Assembly (NCBI GenBank): GCA_023079485.1
Contig: CM041084.1
Location: forward strand, 14,010,609 to 14,074,608
Reading direction: 5' to 3'
Origin: Archilochus colubris
Lineage: Eukaryota; Chordata; Aves; Apodiformes; Trochilidae
Length of the DNA: 64,000 bases
Every line of letters starts with the position of its first letter. The first letter of the stretch is position 1. The translations under genes were made by a program, and so were the position numbers. Below, one piece after another: positions 50,501 through 61,700 of this stretch. Under the pieces are notes generated by a model. The model saw only the letters and a list, made by a program, of their open reading frames with translations, did not search any database and was not told where the DNA came from.

Positions 50501-52509
50501 TGACTTTTTGCTTGTGACTTTTTGCATAGCTAGTAGAAAATGTCACTGTGCAACCTCTTTGGGGGTTCAGCCTAGAGCACAGGGCAGCCTGTGCTCTGGC
50601 TTAAGCCTTTCAGGAGTGAGAGCAAGGCACAGGCTCAGCACTGCCTTTCCTCTTTGCAGCACAAGTGCCATTACCCAGCACAGCCGAGCAGGGAGTCCAC
50701 GGACATGGGATGCATACAAACTGCTTATTGTCTTTCTGTCAGAAGCATCACCAAACAGTCTCGCTATCCCCAAACAAAAGCTGATATGGATTGCAGAGCT
50801 GGCAAGAAAAACAAACAGCGACCCTGTTTTAAGTGAAAATGCTGCCAGATGCCCTGAGTAGCACAGAGAACTCGTGTCAGACAGATCCTGGGCAAGAATA
50901 GCTTAATAGTTTACCAGAGCAGTTAAGCTAAAAATGCATTTCCCTCACTCCTTTTCTCTCCTTTTTTCTTAATTTTTTTTTTTTTAAAGGAGCAATACAG
51001 ACTCTGTGCTGAGTACCTTAGTGTAAGGATTCTTTACATCCTGTCAACCTAACATAGTAATCTAAATATCACTGAGCAGGTTGGAGTTTGGGCCAGTCTT
51101 AATGTGATAATATCTCATCAGGGATTGATCCCAGATACCTTTCAGGGGCCTTGCAGCCGGTATTTTGCAATACACTGCAGATTCTGCAGCCTAGTAAAAG
51201 AAACAGAAAATTAGGAAGACATATAAAGAAATGCAGAATACAGACTTTTAGCTCCCAAGACATTTCATGCTCCGTGGATTGCAAACTCTTGTACTGGCCT
51301 TATGCAGGCATTTATTTTTTTTGGCTGCCAAGCATGGGTGACACCATTTGACAGGCAGTATGCTTACTTATCTGTTTTTGCAAAGTAATGCTTTTGCACA
51401 TTTTTCTTCATTATAAGCTCTGAACAAGTGAAGTGCAGTGTTCCACTTAAGTAGCTTTTGCATGCAAACAGAATCATCACAAAGCCAAGCTGTACAGAAA
51501 ATACAATAGGAAATAGCATTTTAAAAGCAGTACTGCAGATGAAGGGCAAAATATATTTCCTTAAATGTTATTTATCCTTTTCAAATAGTTCACTTTGTGC
51601 CATGACAGGAATGAAATGTATGCCATAGTACAAAATTGTTTCAGAGGAATGAAAAAGTGATTGACACCTAAGCTTGAATTATTTTGAATATGTGGAAAAT
51701 ATGGGATTTTACACATTGACAAAGCCAACAAGAGGTTTGGAAAGCATGTTTATATTGGGAAAATTTTCATACTGAACAGCCTGGCTTTTGAAATCAAAAA
51801 GGTCTTCAAGCAGCAAGCTCTAATTGTGAACCAAGTACCGTTCAACAAGAAGGATCTGATTTAACAGCTCAGTTATTGATGATGCTGAGTCAGAAGAATG
51901 TGGATTTAAAGTCTAGTTTTGCTTCATCACTGGAAGTAGAGAATCAGTCATAATAGACAGACCAAAGAGTTCTGATAAACCTACGCTGGAAATGATGAAT
52001 TTCTGAGTAAGATGAGATTTCCATTAAACAATGATGGGCCAAGTACTGAAACCCTTCCTCAGCTATAATTCTTTGCTTAACCAGTCCAGTACTGCTTCAC
52101 TGCAGTCCATTGTCTGTCCTACACTTCCCCAAGTCCTGGCAACTCTGTGAGATCCATGTGCATCCCCCCAGGGCTGGGCCACTCCAGATCTGTTCACTCA
52201 TCCATGTCTTTAACACCTCCCCATCAGAAGTGGGCCATGGATAAGTAGAATAAAATAACTGAATAGCAGAGTGCTGCCTTTAGTTTTCTCAAATACAAGT
52301 AGAAACTGCTTTGTGTAAAGGTTCAACGAAGCTCTGGTCTCCAGCAGAAATGTTCAAAGGAAAACCAAGAGCTCTTACAGGCTGAACAATTTTTGGACAG
52401 AAGATTGGCCTTTCATATTCACAGTGCTTGCACTGAGTTATGTTTTTCCAGTGCCTGCATTGTCCGATCACTATGAAACATTATTCTAATCCATCTGTCT
52501 CCAGGAGAA

Positions 52510-52540
52510 GAAAAAAAAAAAAAAGACAAAAAAAAAAAAA
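52510..52540. repeat. A-rich run with AAAAGAC units
   Basis: Two long A runs separated and followed by 'gac'; simple sequence. Confidence 0.88.
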
Positions 52541-55500
52541 GACGTAAACCTTCCTAGTGTGAGAGAAAATATTCTCCCCCTTAGATTTTTACTGGTTTGT
52601 TCCTGATAAACCTTTTTATACAATTACTTTCCTTTCTAACTGTTACAGTACTGTACAGTTTTCAAGAATAAAGTGACCATTAGGGCGCATTAGGCAAGAA
52701 GTGAGGACTCTCTTTACTTCTTCAAATAAATGAAAGCTGCTGAGTTTCTGGAGCATTGGCATCCTTGCATTAGTTTTCAATAAACATTTGCAACCCTTGT
52801 CTATTTTTATAACAGATAAAGTGTAACATTAAATAAAATGAACTTTTAGTAGCATTAGTTTTTCTGTTTTATTTTTTAAAGAAAACTGACTCAGTCTCCC
52901 CAAAGCCTCACTTTGTGGAGAAGCACTGAGGGTGTAGACTTGTTACTGTAAAATGTCTTTTGCATGTACAATATAACCTGGGTGTCCAAATAGTCCATGT
53001 CCAATGGAGAAACAATGGAGATTCTGTTGTTTCTTAGATAAAAGAGTATCAAAGACAGTCTAACTTGTAGAGATAGATCTGGTTTCTTTTACATTGAAGT
53101 GTATGCAGATTTTTTACTTAGTAGTATAGCTGGATGCTGTTTTCTTTAGGGTGAATGTCCTCCCTGCTTCAGTATGATTTGATTTGTTGTACCACTGTCT
53201 GTTACATGTCAGTTTTGCAGAAGGAGGCAATATTCCCCTAAGAAGCAGTGTTTGTTCCCAAAAGACCTTTCAAAAGCAGAGGGGCATTCAGAATGCATGG
53301 TACTACAAACCAGACAATATCTCTAGCACATAGCATATAGCATGGTCTGCATTTTGGTTGCTTTATTACCAATATGTATATTAGTTCTATGTACTATTTG
53401 CTTTGTTACCTACCCATTTCTTGCCTTGGTAAATTAGATTATGTTTTTATAAACATCTATAGTAATGTTTACTGTGTGGATGATATTTTGCCATTCTTCA
53501 TGTAAGTATGGTCTATCCCCATTACAGCAAACCTTCTGGGAATATTATGGGATTAGAAGCTCCTGAAAAGTGATGGTTTAGTACTTATAATGAATAAATA
53601 AATCAGAGCAATTTTCTTTCATTTTTACTTTCAGGAATATAGTTTTGTAAGACAAAATTTAATTTGATATCTTGCCACTGTGAGATAAGCACAAATTTTG
53701 GTTCTCTGAGCAAAGAGAATATATCACAGAAAAGATGGTAGAGTGCAGTAATACTGTCGATTATATAAATATAACTTTCTAACTCACACTGACTCTCTGC
53801 ATCTGCTAGGAGTTTTAACACAAATGAAAGAATATTAGCCTCAGAGGTGATCCAGTCAGGAGTACATGTTCCCTAATTAGCACTTTGATGTAGTTTTGTG
53901 CAGGTAACATACATAGCTTTAATCATAGCAAGTCATTGTCTGTGGTGGTCAGCAAATCCCTAGGTCATCTTTTCATCTTACAGTCTGATGTCTCAAAGAT
54001 AAATGCCTCGAAAGACTTTCTTTTAATACCTGCTTACTAGTAGGGGAATTATGGGAGGCTCACCTTGATCCCTAAGATACAGAAATTGCTTGGAACAAAG
54101 ACCAAGTAATAATGTAAAATCTTCTCCCAAATGTATCTATTTCTCTGATCTTTTCTGCCTTATAAGCAACTTTGCTGACAGAAAAAGTAAAAATGGATTT
54201 TTATTTAGAGACTGGTAGCAGACCGGGTCCTTACTTCTTCCAAATGTCTGTCAAAAGCAAAAAAATTATAAATTCATCATACATCATCATACATTAATAC
54301 CCCTTAGGGAATTTGCTGCCTCTGGGTTTATTTGTCATTGGGAAAGTCACACAACCCAAATTATTCCATTTATTTTAGTATTATAAATTATAAAATGCAG
54401 TTTGTGATTCCATGGGTTGTGATGCATTCAGACTGACTCAAATATGCTGGAAGGAAAGAAGCTGGGTCTGTACCTGAGCTGCAGTATAGACTCCCCAGCT
54501 GTTCCTTTGGCATTACACAGGACACTGTCAGGTTTCTGAGGTCTCCCTGCAAGATACTGAGAAGGCTTGAGATCGCTGGGCTGGTTGTTGTAAGGACTGT
54601 TGGATGTGCATTTCTACTGCCAGACAGATCTGTTGGTGTGGAATCATTATCAAGACTTGAGAAAGAATAGTTGATTATGGAGTATCAGCTAAAGGATTTG
54701 AATCCAAAAGGTTTTGATGCAAAGAAGAAACACCAGGTGTTGGTTGAATATTGTTGGTACAAATCTGTTCTAACAAATGTGGTCAATGGTTTGCTTTTCA
54801 CAGTTCAGTTAACATTTATTTCAAGGCTGAGAGGAAAACAGTATGGAAATTTCCAACCCACTCAGACACACTGGGCTCAGGAAATTCTGCTGGGGCTGAA
54901 AAATCATGAAATCTCTGTAGCAGACACTTTCTCTTTAGAAGCAGGTAGTGAGGGAGAATGCATTTACCCTCCTGGCCTGCCTTGCCCTGGGCCAGCAAAT
55001 CAAATGGCATGGCACTAATGGAGCAGCAGCTTTGGAGGCTATTGGTGATAGACCTAAAGGGTCACCCAAGAGCAGTATGTGTCAGAGGAGGCTCAGAAGG
55101 TACCATTCAGAGAGACCAATTACCCAGAAGGGAGACCAGAGAAATGCCAGTGAATGAGTAGTGGATAAAAAAAGGGGCAGGCTTGGTCTGGTTTGTGTTC
55201 AGATACCTGCAGAGGATGGGAGGGGATGCTCCCATGGCATAAGGGGACCTGGGGAGGGGAGGCCTGCAGGTAGCCAAGGGAGGAAGGAGCAAGACAAGTT
55301 AATGGGCAGCAAGTACTCCCCTCACACAGGGAGGAAAAGAAAGAGGAGCACTGGAGCACTGAGCTCCTGAAGCATCTGCAGGCAGATCACCAGCCCCTAC
55401 ACCACAGAGCAATCAGCAAAGGAGTACAAGTGAGCAAGCTGATTATTGGCTGCTGGAAGGAAAAAACAGAGCAACAGAAAGGCTACTCCCAAGGTGGGTT

Positions 55501-55756
55501 ATGACCCAGCCTTCACTATGGTTGGCACAAATATCTGTATCTGGAGGCCATGGAGAGGCCCAAAGGGCATGAGGACAACCCTTGGGGGAGTGGAGCCTCA
55601 CAATCATGAACCCCCTTCAGGGATCAGAGGTTTACCCCATAACTGGTCTTGTCCAGTGAATATGTATCAAACAACCTTTTTTAATTGTCTATGCTTCTTG
55701 TCCCTATCATTGCCCTTGGTCTGTTAGGTGATTATTCCCCATGCAGAGGAGTCATA

Positions 55757-56335
55757 AAATTTTAGAATCAGCGGATGGTTGGGTTTGGAAGGGACCTTAG
55801 AGATTATCTAGTTCTGACCCCCCTGGCCATGGTCAAGGATACCTCCCACTGGACTAGATTGATCAAAGCTCCATCCAGCCTAGCACTCAACACTTCCAGG
55901 GATGGGGAGAATCACGACCCTTGACCTGCTGGTCACACTTCTTCTGATGCAGCCCAGAATACGGATGGCTTCCTCAGCTGCAAGCACACATCACTTGCTT
56001 ATGTTGAGCTTCTCACTAACAAACACGCCCAAGTCTTCTAAGTGCTGTTCTCAATCCATTCTTTGCCCAGTCTGTACCTGTGCTGACCCAGGTGCAGGAC
56101 CTTGCACTTGGCCTTGTTGAACTTTATGATGTTGGTATGAGCCCACTTCTCAAGGCTGTCAAGGTCCCTCTGGATGGTCTCCCTTCCCTCTAGCATGCTG
56201 ACCACACCATACAGCTGGGTGTCATCAGCAAATTTGCTGAAGGAGCACTCAGTTCAACTATCCGTGTTGCCAACAAAAATGTTAAACACCATGTACTGCC
56301 TGGCCCCACTGGTGCCTGCCCTTCACCAATATCCA
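55757..56335 (-). mobile_element. CR1 LINE 3' region with internal deletion
   Basis: The plus strand starts near the tail ('ggttgggtttggaagggacc', 'ttagagattatctagttc', 'tgaccccc') and 'cactcaacacttccaggga'. At about 55908-55920 it jumps to sequence normally several hundred bases further into the element: 'gacctgctggtcacacttct', 'gatgcagcccagaatacgg', 'gttgagcttctcac', 'ccaggtgcaggaccttgcac', 'ttggccttgttgaac', 'cactt', 'aaggtccctctggatgg', 'ggtgtcatcagcaaattt', 'aatgttaaacacc'. The copy ends about 56335. It is non-coding and old, and the deletion removes most of the ORF2 C-terminal part. Confidence 0.87.
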
Positions 56336-57789
56336 TGTCTCTGTGCTCTCACCACTGTCATCAGCTCCAAGAGTCTCGTATCGTTTCTCCTCTCTTTTCC
56401 CCTTTGTATTGCATGTACTGTAGAAAGGCTTCCTTTTAATCTTCTATTCTCAGCCACACAAACCTGGATTTCATCTTCAGTCCCTGGATAATCAAGATAT
56501 TTCAACAGCTGTCAGTTTCTGGCAGAGGACTATTCTACAATTTTTTTTTCAACAACATATTTTTCATAGATGGTTAGAAATATGCAATATTTTGTCACAA
56601 AACCAGCCTCATTTGCAGTATTTGAATGATTTTTTTTTTGCTTGCTTTACAGTTACTTTTCTGTATTTTACAGTTTAGAGGGTTTTTTTCCACTTCTTTG
56701 CTGCTCTTCAGCATTTTTTCTTATGATGTTAGAGCTTTACCATATACTGCACTTCTGTAATGTATTGTAACACGTAGCTATTCAGTGGATATTCTCTCTT
56801 GTTTTTTCTTCCCAGACTCATTTACCTTACATACTTTGTAACTTATAAGCTACTTGTCTGTATTCAGCTCATATACCACAGATTCTGAATTTTGTTGCCT
56901 CTCTTGTAATCTTTCTTCCAGGTCATTGATACATAAACTGAAGAATATTGATCCTCACACTAATCCTTGTGATTCTCTTTTAGTCATATCCTTACATGTT
57001 AAGATGTTAGTATTCATAGTTACTTCTTTTAAAAAAAGCAGCATTCAAGCTGGTTCATAGCCTATTGAAATTTGATATCCCAAGAAGATTGACACTCTAA
57101 ATACTGAGATAATAAGGAGGTGATGTCCTGGTAGTCAGTGGCCTTTTCTTATCAGGCAAGAATCAGCCAGGAGTTGCCAGTCCTTCTGCAGCTGCAGACA
57201 ATGCCCCAGCCAGGGACAAACTCTGTGGGGCACCAGGGCTAATGTGGGAGGTGGTCCTGGGACCACCAGTAGCCACTCGTGGTCTTGTGTCTCTATGGGG
57301 AGTCCCAGTGTGAATGGCTCCATGATCACTTCCTTCCTTTCTGATGCTCTTAGACACATTTTGAAGATCCTGGATGCATAAAGCTGTCTCCTCACCCCAT
57401 CTTCATGATGTGAGATAGAAGTCTTTGCAGTTTCTAAAATAAAGCTCTCATATGAAGATTTTAAAAGGAGTATTTTTTTTGCATCCTTTCCCACCCCCAA
57501 AATCAGACTTTTCTATGTAAATATCTAGTTAAAAAAAAAAAAAAAAGTTAATCAGAATGTATGGATTCCTTTTATCAGATGTATTAATTATTCACCCTGA
57601 AAACTCCCATCAGTGGATTGTTAAGCACAAGCTTGCTTTTGTGAATTCATGCTGGCTTTACATAATTACATAATGATTCCCCCAAGCCTGACCCAGACTA
57701 ATATTTTTTTTTTTCCAACTGCTGCAGCTAGACAAGTAATGCAGGTCTACTTCTTCAGAGGGTTTCTAGTCACCTTTCCAGAGGAGAAA
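56336..57789. other. Non-coding unique sequence
   Basis: Nothing recognised apart from a 16-base A run at 57531-57546 and T-rich stretches near 56540-56700. Confidence 0.55.
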
Positions 57790-57945
57790 AATAGCCTGTC
57801 TAGGGCACTGGGCTGGGACTTTGCAAACCTGGTTCTAAGCCCTGGTTCAGATGCAGGTTTCTTATGTGAATTTAGACAATAGACATAACCCCCTCTAAGT
57901 TCTAGTTCCACAATTCTGCACAGAGGTAATAATTTCCTATCATTC
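57790..57945 (+). mobile_element. MIR-like SINE relic
   Basis: On the plus strand the order 'tagggcactgggctgggact', 'aacctggttctaagccctgg', 'tcagatgcaggtttctta', 'tgtgaatttagacaa', 'taaccccctctaag', 'ttcca' and 'aggtaataat' follows MIR. The consensus blocks are GAGCACGGGACTGGGAGTC, ACCTGGGTTCTAGTCCCAGC, CACTGACT, TGTGACCTTGGGCAA, TTAACCTCTCTGTG, GGGATAATAAT. The tRNA-like 5' half and core are both present, so it is nearly full length, but too decayed for Pol III activity. Confidence 0.7.
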
Positions 57946-58466
57946 AGGAATCCTGCACAGATAAGCATGAGGCACTGAGAAAATAACTATTAAATGACTG
58001 TCATGATGTGGAGTTTCTTTATCAAATTATCTTGGTTGATGGTATAACTCCTCAAGGATGGTAGACATCTTACTACAATCGAAATTAAACATCTAAATGA
58101 ATACTTTTGAGGGACCAGACCCAAGTTTACATTATCAGACTGGATTTATCAGTGGGTCTAGCTTCTTTAAACAGAGATGGCCTGATGGTGTTGTAGTTCC
58201 ATCATAACTGAAGACGTCTTTATAGAGACATGTCTGGGGCAGCAGTATCTGAGCTGAGCAGGGGACTGCTGGTGGTCACCACACTGTTGGGTTATACTTC
58301 CCACACCCTCTTGACACTGACTCTTGCTCCTTCTCCACTGACCTCTCGAGGACAACAGAGCAAATGCCTTTCCTTTTAAAGTTGAAGATACACACTACCT
58401 CCTTGGCACATTTTCAGAAAGCTGCACAATACTGGGGTAATAGACAGGCTCTGGCTGCAGAAGAAG

Positions 58467-58563
58467 CAAACAATAAAAACCCAAACAACCCGCCCTACAC
58501 ACACACACAAAATAACCAAACCAAACCAAAAAACAAAACACAAACAGACAAACAAAACAAATC
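58467..58563. repeat. A/C-rich low-complexity tract
   Basis: The plus strand is almost only A and C: CAAA, CCAAA and CA units including (CA)n near 58497-58509. Confidence 0.85.
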
Positions 58564-58672
58564 CACAGAACCAAAGATCTTGTGCCTGCTGTTGTGTCAC
58601 AGTTATTCAACTACCAACCCCACAGCCAGCATTCCTTTGGTAGGGCACCCTGTCTCCAGCCACTTACAGTAT

Positions 58673-58779
58673 ATAAAAAAACCCAAACAACAAACCTAAA
58701 AAAAAAAACCACCAAAAACAAACAAACAAACAAAATAATAAAAAAAAAAAAAAAACCAAAACAAACCAGAAAAAAATAA
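58673..58779. repeat. A/C-rich low-complexity tract, second block
   Basis: CAAA, ACCAAA and long A runs, again with almost no G or T. It is separated from the first block by about 110 bp of ordinary sequence. Confidence 0.85.
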
Positions 58780-61700
58780 GGTTCCTTCACCAGCAAAACA
58801 TAACATTATTATTACTATTTTTCAGATGAACTGCCTGAATAAAGCTGTGACATTTTCAGAGGACACCTGAAAGTACCCTGTGGTGAGAATCCTGGATTTT
58901 GTGTCCCTTCTCCAACTCATCATTTCAGCTGGTAAAATCAGGAATGAATTTGCCAGGTGTGGGCTAAAGGAGCCTTACCTTCCTTATCAGCATTGGTTAA
59001 TTCCTAAAATAACTTCTATAATCCTTATAATGTGGAATCAGCTGCAAACTCCTCATCCTATATCTCATATGCATTCAACCCTGCATATGCTGCATGATAC
59101 AAAGAGTTTCCTTATCTTAGTGGTAGAATTGTAACTTACATATCCTACAAAGCTGCTCCAAAGAGACCAGGCTTTTTCATGTAACTTGTGAAGGTGTTGT
59201 TAATAAAAAAAAAAAAATGGGTTAAGAAATCATTTGGGTGCTTAGGAGCAAAGAATTAGTCTGGCTACCATGACTGGCTTTCTGAATGAGAACATTTTAC
59301 CATGGAGGGCTGCAACTCGGGCAGGGTGATAATAAGTGTTAGGATTCATTCTGTTCACTTTCTGTACCAACGAAGAAGTAAAAAGGCAGTAAGTGGATTC
59401 ATATGTTCTTCAGTTGTGAAGTGGCAGTGAGAACAAAGAGGAGGGCAAGAAGATTCAGTATGAAATGATAAGGAGCTAGAGGAAGAAAGGCAACTTTAAA
59501 AATTCCAAATAATGTTTAAGTTTTTTGGTTAGCAAAAAAATAAAAGCAAAGTAGATTTTCTATGCACTCAGAAGTCATAAATGATGAAATGGATGCGTAC
59601 AGTACACTTGCATACACAGGTGCTTCCATTATGGATGTACATTATAAATCTGCAGGGCACTAAAGTGATTACTCCTTCCCCCATGTCTCCAAATGCCATA
59701 TTTTTCCAGCATGCTGGATCGCATCTGGCCTCAAAATTCCGTCATTCTTCAGCTATTTCAATTTCTTGATTACCTGTCAGGTTATGACCCTCAGTTGTTT
59801 TTCTTTTTTAATATCTCTTCCTCCTCACTTGGGAGATGTCCGTGTGTTTCTGACACATGCCACCCAACCCCCTCTATGAGCCACATGACAAAACACTAAT
59901 TAATGTGTTTATTTCAACAGTGTCCTCACCTCCTTTCAGGAAAAGACCTCAACTTTCTCCCAGAGCACCTGTACTGATCTTAGTTCTTACATTTGTGCTT
60001 CTCTATAGTTTATCATAACTATCTCCAGGTTTTTAGCTGAGAGAGAATGGCCTTTGAATCCAGAAAGATTGCTCTTCAAGGTCACAGATGAGCATATTAT
60101 GCAGAGACTATCTTCATTGTACTCCTTTAATGGATAAGTTTATTTCAGGCCCACTGTCAATCAACCCATATCCCATTCCTTGATCTTCCTATGAGGTCCT
60201 GAATACCAAAGGCACAATTGATTATTCTAAAAAGTAAATGCTCATACTTTACTGGAAGACTGCAATTGCAGATTTCAAATCTGGATCTTTATTTCCACCT
60301 TCCTTTACACATACTTCTCATTTTAATATCTTAATAGCATGAGAAACATATGAGGGAAAACATTGCCCCAAGCAAACACACAACAGGAGTGAAATTTTGA
60401 TCTGGACTTGCACGCTAGCCCTTGGTCACTTTTGATGACAAAGGATCATTTAGAACCCAGGGTTTAATTAGGATTTTATCCACAGGTTTTGTGCTGTTTT
60501 CTGTAACCACAATCACCATAAGTACTTGGTTCTTTGTGTAGAGTCTTAAGATCAAGCTGGGGCTTAACTATGAGAGCCAAGTGAAAGAGCAAAGGAAAGC
60601 CAGTAGGACTCCAGTGTGTAGAAGCCAAGTCCTCCATTTCACAAATAAATGAACCTTGCTGTCAACAAAAGAGAAAATCTTCCTACTTTTTTCCCCCACT
60701 CTCATCTAGCTGGGTCTTAATTTCCTCCTATCTTACATCTTAGCAGATGGCATAAATAGTAATTTCTTCTATATTGTGTGGAGAACACGATTCTTCCAGT
60801 GTGCAATCAGTACACAGCAATGGGATCGCTCCCTTTCAGAATCTAATTGGGGAATGCTTAATTGTAGACCATGAATGAGTTAAAGCATGACCCAAGTGAC
60901 AAACTGCTTGTTATGGCCAAAGTGGAAGAGGTTGTGAACACCTGCAAAACCTTTGACTTCTAGGGAAATCTATTGGCACAAATGCAAGCAAATAATGCAC
61001 TATGAGAATCACATTTGGGACTTAGCATCCCAAGTTCCACTCAAGTCACCCTTTGGATATCTAAATAATTTGGGAGGATTTAGGATTAATAGCTGTCTTA
61101 TTTGTACAGCTGAAAAGCTAGTGTTTTCTAACACTATGAAGATTATCATACATAAGTAAATGAGCAATAAAGTTCACTTTTCCATGCTTGTTTCCATCTC
61201 TCTCACTGTAGTGATATTTTTCTGGGTTCTTATCCTTCACTTATGTCATTACTACATAAAATTGTATTTTACATTAAAGTAATTTCAATCTGTTAATAAT
61301 TAGGGGCTTAAGCAGCAGATGAAAGTGGTAAAGAGATGTCAGCTTTTAAGGAAATTAAAGAATTTACTTCATTTGTAAATGACCATGATGCTTATAGAAG
61401 TAACCCCTTCATTAATATACCAGCTTTACCAGCCAGAGAGCACCCTACAAGTGAGTTTGGATTAAAGTAGGGTCATATCTGAATGAGAGTTAGTTTTGGC
61501 CAAAAATTGTACCCTCAGAGTATTACACATTCTTCTCACAAGGCAAACCCAGACTAAAATTAAATCCACACATTGAACTGATGGTTCAGTTTGTATCCTT
61601 CAAGACTTTGAGGGGTTTGAAAAAGGTACAACCATTTACATTATTAAATCTACATTTTATTTGATAATCTGATTGCCAGACACTAGCTACAAAAGAAACA

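Larger units (their letters stand above)
39528..55756. other. Non-coding unique sequence with simple repeats
   Basis: About 16 kb without a recognisable gene. The longest frame in the window (50271-50861, 196 codons, plus) falls here but has no domain, no plausible splice context and overlaps open frames on both strands. Simple repeats are listed separately. A GC-richer block at 54950-55730 is described among the findings. Confidence 0.5.

Noticed and set aside
50271..50861. Longest open frame, 196 codons, plus strand
   Set aside because: No domain, signal or repeat recognised. It overlaps other open frames on both strands, has no splice context and lies in a locally GC-richer patch where long chance frames are expected.
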